This document shows, one piece after another, positions 47,096 to 56,339 of a stretch of DNA of 64,000 bases (position 1 is its first letter; each line of letters starts with the position of its first letter). The notes under the pieces were generated by a model. The model searched no databases. It was not told the origin of the DNA and was given only the letters and a program-made list of their open reading frames with translations. Origin of the DNA: Bacteroidales bacterium Phil12 (lineage in GTDB: Bacteria; Bacteroidota; Bacteroidia; Bacteroidales; P3); NCBI GenBank assembly GCA_002633275.1, contig NWBO01000152.1, forward strand, positions 12,502-76,501, given 5' to 3'. Both the position numbers and the translations under genes were made by a program.

Positions 47096-47674
47096 CTATA
47101 TTTTTACAAGTCCTGCAAAACCCATAAAAGCCATAGCCAAAATACCGGCGGATATTAATGCTATCGGCGTACCTTTAACTCCTTTTGGAACACCTACCAA
47201 ATCCAAATGCTCCCTTATACCTGCGAACAACACCAATGCTAATGTGAAGCCAAGTGCGATTGATACCGAATAAACAAGTCCTTGCAAAAGCGTGAATTGT
47301 TTCTGAACCACCAAAATAGCTATACCCAACACCGCACAGTTTGTTGTAATCAATGGCAAGAACACTCCCAATGCTTGATACAATGACGGACTTATTTTCT
47401 TCAATATTATTTCCACCATTTGCACCAATGAAGCAATAACCAAGATAAACATAATAGTCTGCAAGAACTCCAAATGCAATGGGACTAATATATAATTCTG
47501 AATAAGGAATGTAACCAACGTTGCAATAGTCATAACAAACACTACCGCCATACCCATACCCGAAGCAGTACTAACTTTTTTGGATACGCCAAGAAAAGGA
47601 CAAATTCCCAAAAACTGACTAAGCACAACATTGCTTACAAATACTGCAAATACAAATAGCTTCAAATATTCCAT
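47096..47674 (-). CDS. rnfA: Rnf/Rsx electron transport complex subunit A
   Basis: 192 residues with six membrane helices. The start [29 protein letters not shown] and the middle [13 protein letters not shown] with its Cys match RnfA/NqrE, which carries a membrane-buried iron-sulfur centre. Rnf complexes couple ferredoxin-NAD electron transfer to ion pumping. No other rnf gene is beside it, and it has its own promoter. Confidence 0.93.
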   Translation of the reverse strand: MEYLKLFVFAVFVSNVVLSQFLGICPFLGVSKKVSTASGMGMAVVFVMTIATLVTFLIQNYILVPLHLEFLQTIMFILVIASLVQMVEIILKKISPSLYQALGVFLPLITTNCAVLGIAILVVQKQFTLLQGLVYSVSIALGFTLALVLFAGIREHLDLVGVPKGVKGTPIALISAGILAMAFMGFAGLVKI

Positions 47675-47724
47675 ATCTTTACAGGTTTTAATATTTATTT
47701 CATACTTCTTTTCGTTACAGAGTG

Positions 47725-47732
47725 CAAAGATA
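47725..47732 (-). promoter_or_regulatory. Promoter -7 element of rnfA
   Basis: TATCTTTG followed by CACTC on the minus strand, 51 bases before the start. It shows that rnfA is first in its transcript. Confidence 0.7.
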
Positions 47733-47841
47733 ACAAAAATCTATGAGTTGAAGAATTTTTTGTTTGTTTTTTTGATTTTTATTCCATTAAAGAAAATATC
47801 GCATCATAATTTCAAAGGTGCGATTATTCATATAAAAACAT

Positions 47842-47876
47842 AAGGCGACCCCATTAAAAACTTAGAAAGTCGCCTT
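47842..47876 (-). terminator. Terminator downstream of the TonB-dependent receptor gene
   Basis: AAGGCGAC at 47842-47849 pairs with GTCGCCTT at 47869-47876, with a 19-base loop. On the minus strand it is followed by ATGTTTTTAT. Moderate quality. Confidence 0.5.
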
Positions 47877-47884
47877 ACAAAAAT

Positions 47885-47947
47885 AGTGTTTAACACTATT
47901 TTATTAGTTACAGTAATTATTTTACTAATGTTTAACACTAATTTTTC
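47885..47947. repeat. 21-base-period array downstream of the TonB-dependent receptor gene
   Basis: Units begin at 47885 (AGTGTTTAACACTATTTTAT), 47906 (AGTTACAGTAATTATTTTAC) and 47927 (AATGTTTAACACTAATTTTT). Confidence 0.85.
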
Positions 47948-48061
47948 TTTTCACATAAAATTTTTCTGCCGTTTGTTATCAAAATATTTTTATCTGTTCT
48001 CGTTTTCTTTTTTAATATTTTTATCCTGTTTTGATAACAATGCGAAGAAAAAATACCATGT

Positions 48062-50098
48062 TTAAAGATTATATTTTACACCGCCGATAAACCATCTGCC
48101 AGGTTGAGGGATATTTCCTATATCGAAATATTCCCGATTCATCATATTGGTGCAGGAAATATAGAAATTGAAATGGCGGTATTGGTAACTAAGATTGCCA
48201 TCCATAGTGAAAAATGGCGAGAAAGACTGTTCGCTTTCGTTAAACTTCACTTCATCGTTTTCTATATACCTATCATATTTTATATATGAGCCTTCCCTAA
48301 CACAGAACTTACCCGCAAGAGTAAGAGTCAGGTTTTTGATTATCGGAAGGGTTAAACGCACGCTCGCTTTGTGTTTAAGATAATTCAGAGCATAGGCAGA
48401 AATATAATCAATATTGCCTTGTTCTTGGTGCATATACGAATAAGAAATATTTAATGTGGAATTAGGTAATAGAAAGCCTATAAAACTATTCAAAAACAAT
48501 TTGCTATCGAACTCAACTCCATATTTATCGAGTTTATTAATGTTTCTGCTTTGCCATTTTTCATCACTTGGAGAATATTTCACCCAATCTATCATATCGC
48601 TGCCTTTCATAAAATAAATATTGAGCGAGGTCTGTGCAACGGCATTGGTATTTTTTGCTCCAATTTCAAAACTCAAAGATTTTTCTTGTTTCAAATCAGG
48701 ATTGGATTGATGAATGGCGTCCTTGTAATATAATTCTGTAAAAGAAGGCAGCCTTGAAGACGAATTGAATGAAGCATACGCCTGCCAATGATTATTGAAA
48801 AAGTAATTGAAATTAATACTTGGATAAACGTTGAATAGTTTCTGATTGAAAGATGTATTTTGGAATGTCATAAGTCCCAAAGTCAAATCCGCCTTATCAA
48901 ACAAGTATCTTCCTTGCAAAAAGTATGAGAAATTTATTCTATCCTTGTGATGATTGTAATGATTGCCGTGTAATGTGCAAGGCTCTCCCAAAACAGAGGA
49001 TAATATTTCTTCGTAACGTATATCGGAGCCAAAATTCAAACGAAAACGCTTAAAAGAATACACAAATGATACGTTGTTCCCGAAAACATTGGTCTTATGA
49101 TAATTCGGTGTTGATACGTCTTTGATTAATTCGTATTCGTCCGTGTGTTGATTGTAATAAATCGAGGGAATTATTGAAAAATTCTCCGCAATATCGAATT
49201 TGCCTTTCAAAGAGGTTAAAAAGGACGATGTCTTGTCGTGTTGATTTGGGTATTTGGCAGAATAAAATGTGTTTGCCCCGTATGATTTGTTGTTATACCC
49301 TATCTGAAAATCCAACTTATTGTTTCTGTTGAAATTTATGCGATTTTGATACAATAGATTATATATATTGTAATCGCTGTTTGCTATATAGCCCTCGCTA
49401 TTCTTGTATCCGAAGGAAAGATAATTCTCAACGTTTTTGTAAGTGTAGGCTGCGGACAATTCTGTATTGACAAAACCGTGTTCTCCACCCTCCAAAGTAA
49501 CGTCAAAAGACTTATCGACATTTTTCTTGGTTACAATATTTATTCCTCCGCTGAAAGCAGATGCGCCATAAATGATAGCCGTCGGGCCTTTAATGACTTC
49601 TATACGTTCTATATCGGAAATATTTATCGGAATATCCAAAGAATAATGACCTGTGTGAGGATTGGTGATATTTATGCCGTTAAGGAGTACGGCTGTTTGG
49701 TCAAAATTACCACCACGAAGTGAAATATCGGCTTGAACCGAGTGAGCCCCACGAGTTTGAATATCTATGCCGGTGGCAAAGGACAAAAGTTCGGCAACGG
49801 ATTGGGGTTTGAGGTTTTCTATTTCTTGTTTGGTAATTATGGTAACTATCTTGCCTTCTTGATTTATAGGCGTTGAAAGTTCATCGCTTATAGTTACCTC
49901 CTGCAAAGTATCGAACATTGCAATGGTGTCTTTTGTCGTTTGAGCCTTTACGGTTTTTGCTCCCAAACTCGACAACATCATTATAGATACAACACCTATC
50001 GTTACCGCTTTGTGCATTGAATTGTATGCACTGTAACTTTTCCGTTCAAAACGCTTGAAGCGGAAAGTTTTTTTTCTTAAAAACTGATTTTTTAACAT
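48062..50098 (-). CDS. TonB-dependent outer-membrane receptor, BtuB-like
   Basis: 678 residues from the ATG at 50098. The N-terminus has the basic FKRFERKSYSA segment followed by a hydrophobic signal (to KTVKAQ), a pattern common in Bacteroidota receptors. The plug domain is ISDELSTPINQEGK ... QADISLRGGNFDQTAVLLNGI ... GPTAIIYGASAFSGGINIVTKK (residues 65-180). A 22-strand barrel follows and ends GRWFIGGVKYNL. Plug details resemble vitamin B12 and siderophore receptors. I see no cobalamin riboswitch upstream. The frame stays open to 50212, but that part is a 21-base repeat array. Confidence 0.87.
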   Translation of the reverse strand: MLKNQFLRKKTFRFKRFERKSYSAYNSMHKAVTIGVVSIMMLSSLGAKTVKAQTTKDTIAMFDTLQEVTISDELSTPINQEGKIVTIITKQEIENLKPQSVAELLSFATGIDIQTRGAHSVQADISLRGGNFDQTAVLLNGINITNPHTGHYSLDIPINISDIERIEVIKGPTAIIYGASAFSGGINIVTKKNVDKSFDVTLEGGEHGFVNTELSAAYTYKNVENYLSFGYKNSEGYIANSDYNIYNLLYQNRINFNRNNKLDFQIGYNNKSYGANTFYSAKYPNQHDKTSSFLTSLKGKFDIAENFSIIPSIYYNQHTDEYELIKDVSTPNYHKTNVFGNNVSFVYSFKRFRLNFGSDIRYEEILSSVLGEPCTLHGNHYNHHKDRINFSYFLQGRYLFDKADLTLGLMTFQNTSFNQKLFNVYPSINFNYFFNNHWQAYASFNSSSRLPSFTELYYKDAIHQSNPDLKQEKSLSFEIGAKNTNAVAQTSLNIYFMKGSDMIDWVKYSPSDEKWQSRNINKLDKYGVEFDSKLFLNSFIGFLLPNSTLNISYSYMHQEQGNIDYISAYALNYLKHKASVRLTLPIIKNLTLTLAGKFCVREGSYIKYDRYIENDEVKFNESEQSFSPFFTMDGNLSYQYRHFNFYISCTNMMNREYFDIGNIPQPGRWFIGGVKYNL

Positions 50099-50113
50099 AG
50101 TTCGTCTTGATTT

Positions 50114-50176
50114 TTTGTTAATGATTATTTTATTAGTGTTAAACACCAAAACACTGATTAGTGTAACTAATTTCTT
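50114..50176. repeat. 21-base-period array upstream of the TonB-dependent receptor gene
   Basis: Units begin at about 50114, 50135 (AGTGTTAAACACCAAAACAC) and 50156 (GATTAGTGTAACTAATTTCT). Confidence 0.75.
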
Positions 50177-50322
50177 AATTAATGGAAAAATTTTACCGCT
50201 ATCCTTAAACAAAGCGACAAAAAGAAATATGATTTTCCTTTTGCCGCTTATCGTTATCAGTTTTCGTTGCTAATATGATTTTTTATTTAATTTTTGACCT
50301 CTTTTCAGCAACAAAAACGTTT

Positions 50323-51411
50323 TTATTTATATTGTTGCAATTGCAATTCGCCGTTCAAATACATTGAAGCGTTCATTGCAAGGGCTCCCATCTCGTCTTC
50401 GCCAGGATAAACGTATATCGGAGCAATCCAATCTATACGGTCTGACAATTCTTTTACGAAAGGTTTTCCGTATGCTATACCTCCTGTAATCAGGATAGCA
50501 TCAATTTTCTTTACCTTGCCGTGTAATACTGCTGCCTGAGCACCCACTTCTTTTGCTACTTGATATGCCATTGCGGATTGTATGAAAGCATATTTTTCAT
50601 CGCCTTCTTTGGCTTTTATCTCCACTGTCAAAGCGTCGTTTGTTCCCAAATAAGCAACAAAACCGCCCTCGCCAACAATCATTTTACGGATTTGTGCTTC
50701 TGTGTATTTACCACTAAAACACAAAGAAATGAGTTTGGTCATAGGAACAGAGCCACTTCTTTCAGGAGAGAACGGACCGTCGCCGTCCAAAGCCTGATTA
50801 GCGTCTATAACTTTACCCAAATGATGAGCGCCAACGCTGATACCACCGCCTAAATGGACAACAATCAAATTCAAATCCTCATACTTTTTGCCTTCTCCGT
50901 GTTCTCTTGCATAACGACGAGCGATAGCCTTTTGGTTCAAGCAATGAAAAATGGAATTTCTCGGCATAAGAGGATGACCGCTAAGTTTAGCGATTTCTTC
51001 TCTTTCATCGGTAACACCGGCATCGGCGATAACGGCTTTAACACCGATTTCCTTTGCTATTTCGTTGGCAATCAAACCGCCTAAATTACAAGCGTGTTGT
51101 CCTGCATAACCTATCTGCAAATCGTGAATCATTTCCGGTGTTACTTCCCATATACCGCCTTCGGTAGATTTGGTCAAACCACCACGTCCGATGACAATCT
51201 TAAAATCTTTAATATTGAAACCTGCTTGCGCAACCTCTTTCAAACAAAGCTCTTTTCTAAAAGCATATTGGTCTGCGATATGTTCAAAAACTTTCAAATC
51301 CTCCGCGGGATGTTTGATGTTTTTGTCAAATAGTTTGTTCTCTCCGTCAAAAACAGCAATCTTTGTAGATGTGCTGCCCGGATTAATTGCTAAAATTAAT
51401 TGATTATACAT
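50323..51411 (-). CDS. buk: Butyrate kinase
   Basis: 362 residues from the ATG at 51411. The acetate/butyrate kinase start LILAINPGSTSTKIAVF, the IGRGGLTKSTEGGIWEV block, VVHLGGGISVGAHHLGKVID and the end INGEL-like MNASMYLNGELQLQQY are present. It interconverts butyryl phosphate and butyrate with ADP/ATP. No phosphotransbutyrylase gene (ptb), its usual neighbour, is beside it. The longer open frame to 51552 runs through the promoter. Confidence 0.94.
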   Translation of the reverse strand: MYNQLILAINPGSTSTKIAVFDGENKLFDKNIKHPAEDLKVFEHIADQYAFRKELCLKEVAQAGFNIKDFKIVIGRGGLTKSTEGGIWEVTPEMIHDLQIGYAGQHACNLGGLIANEIAKEIGVKAVIADAGVTDEREEIAKLSGHPLMPRNSIFHCLNQKAIARRYAREHGEGKKYEDLNLIVVHLGGGISVGAHHLGKVIDANQALDGDGPFSPERSGSVPMTKLISLCFSGKYTEAQIRKMIVGEGGFVAYLGTNDALTVEIKAKEGDEKYAFIQSAMAYQVAKEVGAQAAVLHGKVKKIDAILITGGIAYGKPFVKELSDRIDWIAPIYVYPGEDEMGALAMNASMYLNGELQLQQYK

Positions 51412-51448
51412 ATTTCTTTTTCTTTTATATGCAGATTTTAATAGGTTG

Positions 51449-51456
51449 CAAAGATA
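51449..51456 (-). promoter_or_regulatory. Promoter -7 element of buk
   Basis: TATCTTTG followed by CAACC on the minus strand, 38 bases before the start. Divergent from the trxA promoter. Confidence 0.72.
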
Positions 51457-51509
51457 AGAATATTTTTTTAATAAAAGACTGTTTTTGCTTGTAATATTCA
51501 TTTTTTTTA

Positions 51510-51517
51510 TATCTTTG
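51510..51517 (+). promoter_or_regulatory. Promoter -7 element of trxA
   Basis: TATCTTTG followed by CAAGC, with TTG about 18-19 bases upstream, 43 bases before the ATG at 51560. Confidence 0.72.
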
Positions 51518-51559
51518 CAAGCAATTAGACTAATTATTAACAGTAAATACAATACAATT

Positions 51560-51877
51560 ATGGCATTAGAAATTAACGATTCTAACTTCGAGGAGTTAGT
51601 TGTAAAAGAAAGTAAATTGGTGGTTTTGGATTGTGGTGCAACTTGGTGCGGACCTTGCCAACATATCGCTCCTATAATAGATGAATTGGCAAAAGAATAT
51701 GAAGGAAAAGCCGTTGTTGCGAAGTGCGATGTTGATCAAGCACCGGAAATTCCTTCCAAGTTCGGCATTCGCAACGTTCCTACTGTTTTATTCCTAAAAA
51801 ACGGAAATCTTTTGGACAAAATGGTAGGTGCAAACAGCAAAAATGCTTACAAAGAAAAAATCGAACAGTATCTTTAA
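51560..51877 (+). CDS. trxA: Thioredoxin
   Basis: 105 residues. The active site is ATWCGPCQHIAP near residue 28, and the cis-proline is in IRNVPTVLFLKNG. It is a cytoplasmic disulfide reductase. Unusual: the strand before the active site reads LDCGATWCGPC, where most thioredoxins have DFWA, so there is an extra Cys three residues before the Trp. The start at 51560 is set by the promoter and family length. Confidence 0.95.
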   Translation: MALEINDSNFEELVVKESKLVVLDCGATWCGPCQHIAPIIDELAKEYEGKAVVAKCDVDQAPEIPSKFGIRNVPTVLFLKNGNLLDKMVGANSKNAYKEKIEQYL

Positions 51878-51880
51878 TCA

Positions 51881-51917
51881 AACGGCAGTCCTGCAATTTT
51901 GTTGCGGGGCTGTTTTT
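51881..51917 (+). terminator. Terminator of trxA
   Basis: AACGGCAGTCCTGCAA and TTGCGGGGCTGTT pair imperfectly and are followed by six T. Confidence 0.75.
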
Positions 51918-51971
51918 TGTCTTTCTTTCAATTGCAATCTGCAAATAATGAAGTAGCCCTTGTATTTTCTT

Positions 51972-52901
51972 ATGACAAATGATTTGGAAAACATATCGTA
52001 CGGCTCGATAGAGTTGCGAGCGAAACAAGTAGTTGAAGGCTTTTTGTCCGGTCTGCACAAAAGTCCTTTTCATGGTTTTTCAGTAGAATTTGCAGATTAT
52101 CGGGCTTACAACTCCGGCGAAAGCACAAGGTTTATCGATTGGAAACTTTTCGCAAGAACCGACAAACTTTTCATAAAAAACTATCAGCAAGAAACCAATC
52201 TGCGTTGCACGATAGCAATAGATGACAGCCTTTCGATGTGTTTTCCGTTCGATAAAAAATCGGGCGATTTCAACAATCCGAACAAGATAACTTTTGCCGT
52301 CTATGCCGCTGCCGCAATACTTCAAATGCTATACAAACAACGAGATGCTTTTTCACTCGGACTGATGTCCGATACCATTGATTTTTTAAGTGATACCAAA
52401 TCGTCAATATCTCACAAGAAATTTTTATTTACACTGCTTGAAAAATTAATTCGTCAAGACAGAAAAGCATTCAAAGACAACACCGATATTTCACCGCTTT
52501 TGCATCAATTGGCAACACAAATCCACAAACGCTCTTTGGTTGTAATTTTCACGGATTTACTGTCCGCCAACGAGAATACCGACGAATTTATAAAATCTCT
52601 TCAACATCTTAAATTCGCAAAGCACGAAGTAATTCTCTTTCATGTGTTTGATAAAAATTTAGAAGAAAATCTCGAATACAAAAACCGTCCCTACAAGTTC
52701 ATCGATGCCGAAACAAAGCAGGAATTAAAAGTAAATCCTACGGAAATAAGAGACAAGTACAAAGAAATCATGACTTCTTGTTTTGAAAAGATTCACTCGG
52801 CTTGCAACAATATGCAAATAGATTACGTTGAGTGCGATATAAACAAAGGATTCGACCAAATTCTTATTCCTTACTTTTATAAGCGTATCCGTATGAGATA
52901 A
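51972..52901 (+). CDS. DUF58-family protein with von Willebrand A-like fold
   Basis: 309 residues. The DUF58 hallmark YRAYNSGESTRFIDWKLFARTDKLFIKNYQQE is at residues 45-75, followed by a vWA-like domain with TIAIDDSLSM (MIDAS-like DxSxS near 84) and VIFTDLLSA. Such proteins are commonly encoded beside MoxR ATPases and BatA/BatB genes, but none is adjacent here. Cytoplasmic or membrane-peripheral, role unclear. I prefer the ATG at 51972 over an upstream TTG at 51960. Confidence 0.85.
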   Translation: MTNDLENISYGSIELRAKQVVEGFLSGLHKSPFHGFSVEFADYRAYNSGESTRFIDWKLFARTDKLFIKNYQQETNLRCTIAIDDSLSMCFPFDKKSGDFNNPNKITFAVYAAAAILQMLYKQRDAFSLGLMSDTIDFLSDTKSSISHKKFLFTLLEKLIRQDRKAFKDNTDISPLLHQLATQIHKRSLVVIFTDLLSANENTDEFIKSLQHLKFAKHEVILFHVFDKNLEENLEYKNRPYKFIDAETKQELKVNPTEIRDKYKEIMTSCFEKIHSACNNMQIDYVECDINKGFDQILIPYFYKRIRMR

Positions 52902-52999
52902 TTTAATTCTTTCCATCAATTCTCAAACCTTTTACATTTATTCAAATTTGACCTTTTCGTTTTTCTATCGCAGGTTATCGTTTATATGCTTGATGCTAC

Positions 53000-53350
53000 C
53001 GTTTTTCTGTCGCAAGGGAATAGTAGAAAAGTCATGACTTTTCGCCATAAAAAGTCGTATCTTTTTACACTAAAAAGTCATGACTTTTTGACTTTTTTGT
53101 ATTGAAGTTTCCAAAATCAGCAGCAGATTTGTTTTTTTCTGCTGCTAAGTTCAGAAAATTTGTTGCTAATTTCAGAAAGTCTGCTTGTAATTTTGAAAAC
53201 ATCAATGCGGACTACTCAAAAAGTCCGACTTTTTACCCCAAAAAGTCACTCTTTTTACCATAAAAAGTCGGACTTTTTTACATCTTTGAAGCCGACTTTT
53301 CAGATTTAGCAGCGAATTTCTCCAAATTTCAACAAGTAATATCTTTTTTA
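53000..53350. repeat. Long 21-base-period region with nested AAAAAGTC palindromes
   Basis: From 53139 units step by 21 bases (53139, 53160, 53181, 53202, 53223, 53244, 53265, 53286, 53307, 53328). One kind carries GCTAATTTCAGAAA, the other AAAAAGTCxxACTTTTTxCC. Between 53020 and 53090 AAAAGTCATGACTTTT occurs twice as a near-perfect palindrome, with some steps of 23. The whole 52902-53531 gap contains no gene that I can support. Confidence 0.75.
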
Positions 53351-53531
53351 CCATAGATTGTGCCACCTTATTACTTCCTGAAACAGATAACAACTACGGC
53401 CTATGGCAAAAAACATTTACATAAAGGATAAAAACTAAAAAACATCGGGAGTATAAACAAACTAAAAAGAAAGACCGACTGCGCAAAACGGCAATCGGTA
53501 TCAACATTCACTTTATTTAATAACAAATTAA

Positions 53532-53882
53532 TTATCCTTCCAAAACAAGGCTGACGCAATCCATTTGTCCTCCAACGGGCGGATTGAGTTTGCTTATCTT
53601 TAATTTTATATGTATTATTTGCTTAAAATTGTCTTTTACACAATCGATTATTCTACGTCCCACGTGTTCCAATAAATGCGACGGCACAGCCATCTGTTCT
53701 TTTATAACGGCATAAACCTTTGAATAATCAACGGTATCAGTAACGTTATCTGTTGTTTCGGCCTTCGTTGTATCGGCATCGAACCAAATACTGACAGAAA
53801 AACCTGTGCCTATCGCCTGTTCTTCTTTGAAGCAACCGTGATAGGCATAGAAATTCATATTTTCTATGGAAATTTGTGCCAT
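53532..53882 (-). CDS. folB: Dihydroneopterin aldolase
   Basis: 116 residues, normal. The start ISIENMNFYAYHGCFKEEQAIG holds the catalytic Glu; VDYSKVYAVIKEQM, HLLEHVGRRIIDCV and KISKLNPPVGG with the active-site Lys follow. It acts in folate synthesis. It starts directly after pheS ends and is probably cotranscribed. Confidence 0.94.
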   Translation of the reverse strand: MAQISIENMNFYAYHGCFKEEQAIGTGFSVSIWFDADTTKAETTDNVTDTVDYSKVYAVIKEQMAVPSHLLEHVGRRIIDCVKDNFKQIIHIKLKISKLNPPVGGQMDCVSLVLEG

Positions 53883-53883
53883 A

Positions 53884-54918
53884 TTAAATAGTAGAAGTAA
53901 ATTGATTTAAGAAACGAACGTCATTTTCAAAATACTGACGCAAGTCTTTGACATCGTATTTCAACATTGCAATTCTCTCGACGCCCATACCGAAAGCAAA
54001 ACCGGAATAAACATCAGGGTCAATACCGCTTGCCTTCAAAACATTCGGATCAACCATTCCGCAACCCAAGATTTCCAACCAACCGGTGTGTTTGCATATA
54101 TTACAACCTTTACCACCGCAAATAGTACAAGAAATATCCATTTCGGCACTCGGCTCCGTGAATGGGAAATACGAAGGACGCAAACGTATCTGAGTATCTG
54201 CACCGAACATTTCCTTAACAAAGTAAAGAAGAGTTTGTTTCAAGTCGGCAAAACTTACACCTTTATCTATATACAATCCTTCAACTTGATGGAATATGCA
54301 ATGAGCCCTTGCCGATATTGCTTCATTACGAAAAACTCTTCCCGGTGCGATAATACGAATCGGAGGTTGGGTATGCTCCATTGTTCTAACCTGAACCGAA
54401 GAAGTGTGAGTACGAAGCAGGATATTGTTTTGGTCTTCGCGATTTTCTACAAAGAATGTATCTTGCATATCTCTTGCAGGGTGCTCCGGCGGGAAGTTAA
54501 GAGCAGAAAATACATGCCAATCGTCCTCGATTTCGGGACCTTCCGCAACCGTATATCCGAGATGAGAAAATATATCTATTATTTCTTTTCTTACGGTTGT
54601 TAAAGGATGAATGCTGCCAAGTGAAAGCAAATCGGCAGGCTTTGTTAAATCTTCTTTCGGCTTTGACTCCTCTTGTTGTTGAGCCATTGCCTCTCTGAGA
54701 AATTCTATCTTCTGCTGAATAGAGTTTTTTAATTCGTTTATAATTGCACCAACATCTTTTTTCTGTTCATTAGGCAGTTCTTTGAATTGAGCAAACAAAT
54801 CGTTTATCAGACCTTTCTTGCCCAAATACTCTATTCTTATTTTCTCCAACTCTTCTTTTGTTGAGGCTTTGAGTATTTTTATTTCTTCTAACTTTTGTTT
54901 TATGGTATCTTGTAACAT
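53884..54918 (-). CDS. pheS: Phenylalanine-tRNA ligase alpha subunit
   Basis: 344 residues, normal. The N-terminal coiled coil (to about 85) is followed by the class II core: LLRTHTSSVQVRTME, RIIAPGRVFRNEAISARAH (motif 2) and GFAFGMGVERIAMLKY (motif 3). It pairs with PheT, which is not in this window. Confidence 0.97.
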   Translation of the reverse strand: MLQDTIKQKLEEIKILKASTKEELEKIRIEYLGKKGLINDLFAQFKELPNEQKKDVGAIINELKNSIQQKIEFLREAMAQQQEESKPKEDLTKPADLLSLGSIHPLTTVRKEIIDIFSHLGYTVAEGPEIEDDWHVFSALNFPPEHPARDMQDTFFVENREDQNNILLRTHTSSVQVRTMEHTQPPIRIIAPGRVFRNEAISARAHCIFHQVEGLYIDKGVSFADLKQTLLYFVKEMFGADTQIRLRPSYFPFTEPSAEMDISCTICGGKGCNICKHTGWLEILGCGMVDPNVLKASGIDPDVYSGFAFGMGVERIAMLKYDVKDLRQYFENDVRFLNQFTSTI

Positions 54919-55017
54919 ATATCAAAATCTATAAATGTCGTTAAAATACTTTTTAATCGTTCGACAAACCGACATAATCGGATTATATTTATTCGCTATC
55001 GGCAAACTATCGTCTTA

Positions 55018-55719
55018 TTATTCGATAATTTCCACAGTCATACGAATATCTTCCAAAGGTCTGTCGTTTCTATCGGTCTTAACAGCAGCAATTTTGTCGA
55101 TAACCTCTAATCCTTCCACAACTTGACCAAAAACTGTGTAATCTCCGTCAAGGAAAGGAACACCACCCTCTTTGGTATAAGTGTCGCGTTGAAGAACAGA
55201 GAATTTCTTGCCCATACGCATTTCAAAGTTATCCAACTCGGCAGGAGTATAAACTTTACCTTGACAAATATAGAACTGACAAGCGGAAGAAGCCTTTTGT
55301 GGATTCATATCTCTTGCTGCGGCTAACGCACCTTTCTTGTGAATAATGTTTTCATTAAATTCAGCCGGAACTCTGTATCCCAAATCGCCATTACCTAACA
55401 TCTGACCTTTCTTTGCAGTCTTACTGTTAGGGTCGCCGCCTTGAATCATAAATTCTTTAATAACTCTGTGAAAAAGAGTTGAATCTAAAACTCCGTCTTT
55501 TACAATCTTGATAAAATTGTCTCTGTGTTGTGGAGTTTCATTGTATAAAACCGCTTTCATATCTCCATAAGGAGTTGAAATAAGTACCGTAGTCTGTTTT
55601 TCTTGTGTCATTGTATTCTGCGTATTTTCAGCCGTTTGAGAAGTTTTATTGGATTTGCAGCCAACGAAAACCATACTTAGAACGGCAAATAAAGTTAAAA
55701 TTTTTTTTGTACCTTTCAT
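55018..55719 (-). CDS. Cyclophilin-type peptidyl-prolyl isomerase lipoprotein
   Basis: 233 residues from the ATG at 55719. Lipobox VFVGC near residue 22, a Thr/Gln-rich linker, then a cyclophilin domain: FIKIVKDGVLDSTLFHRVIKEFMIQGGDP with the catalytic Arg, ACQFYIC and YTVFGQVVEGLEVIDKIA. There is an insertion between residues 150 and 185 as seen in Bacteroidota. It should help fold proteins in the periplasm. An upstream start at 55755 would put the signal too far in. Confidence 0.92.
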   Translation of the reverse strand: MKGTKKILTLFAVLSMVFVGCKSNKTSQTAENTQNTMTQEKQTTVLISTPYGDMKAVLYNETPQHRDNFIKIVKDGVLDSTLFHRVIKEFMIQGGDPNSKTAKKGQMLGNGDLGYRVPAEFNENIIHKKGALAAARDMNPQKASSACQFYICQGKVYTPAELDNFEMRMGKKFSVLQRDTYTKEGGVPFLDGDYTVFGQVVEGLEVIDKIAAVKTDRNDRPLEDIRMTVEIIE

Positions 55720-55801
55720 TTTTTTATTATATTTGCAAACTGATTTAACCACCATTGGTTTAACTTAATTTGAAAGTGCAATATTACAAAAATTTTCTGT
55801 T

Positions 55802-56176
55802 ATGAAGAAGAATATTTTGAAAACTTTTGCGATGATAATGATTTTTTCTATCGCTATACCATTTTTCAGTGGCTGCAACAAAGATTTAGACGGCTGCGGT
55901 TTGACTGTTGTTGCCGTTGATGGCAATGATGTTTCGGAAGACGGACAATACAACACTCGTATATCGGAAGCAAAAATTCATATCGGTAAAAACAATGGAA
56001 CAATTACTCGTGATGGCATAAGTGATGCTCACGGCGAAGCATATTTTTTCTTTGACAACGAAGCCATTTTCGATATTACCATAACTTATGGCGAAGCCCC
56101 TGACACAAAAGTAGGTTCGGCAACCGTAAGATTGAAAGAAGGCCAAAAAATAAGAAAAGTAGTTCCTTTGTATTAA
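55802..56176 (+). CDS. Small lipoprotein with an Ig-like or carboxypeptidase-regulatory-like domain
   Basis: 124 residues. Lipobox FFSGC near residue 25, followed by about 95 residues of beta-rich sequence with DGISDAHGEAYFFFDNEAIFDITITYG, a pattern like a single carboxypeptidase-regulatory-like fold. No known family is certain. Its own short unit, ended by a hairpin at 56291-56324. Confidence 0.72.
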   Translation: MKKNILKTFAMIMIFSIAIPFFSGCNKDLDGCGLTVVAVDGNDVSEDGQYNTRISEAKIHIGKNNGTITRDGISDAHGEAYFFFDNEAIFDITITYGEAPDTKVGSATVRLKEGQKIRKVVPLY

Positions 56177-56290
56177 CATAATTCTTTGGCGAGAATTGTT
56201 TGCAAAACTTCGGTTATTGCAAGGGTTGTGTTTTGTTATCAAAACAAATTTCCAGCATCGCCATTCAAAACAAGAAAACATAAATAAAAT

Positions 56291-56324
56291 AAGGAGAAAA
56301 CGAATATCGCTTCGTTCTCTCCTT
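56291..56324. terminator. Bidirectional terminator between the small lipoprotein and recX
   Basis: AAGGAGAAAACGAA pairs with TTCGTTCTCTCCTT (one mismatch), followed by T on the plus strand and preceded by A on it. Confidence 0.75.
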
Positions 56325-56339
56325 TTATTGTTGTTTTTA

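Noticed and set aside
50099..50212. Longer N-terminus for the TonB-dependent receptor
   Set aside because: The added codons are a 21-base repeat array; the family-like start is at 50098.
48062..50322. Cobalamin riboswitch upstream of the BtuB-like receptor
   Set aside because: I looked for the conserved B12-box (GCCACTG) in the leader and did not see it; the leader holds a 21-base array.
53202..53393. Reverse-strand frame of 63 codons
   Set aside because: Periodic low-complexity sequence inside the long array.
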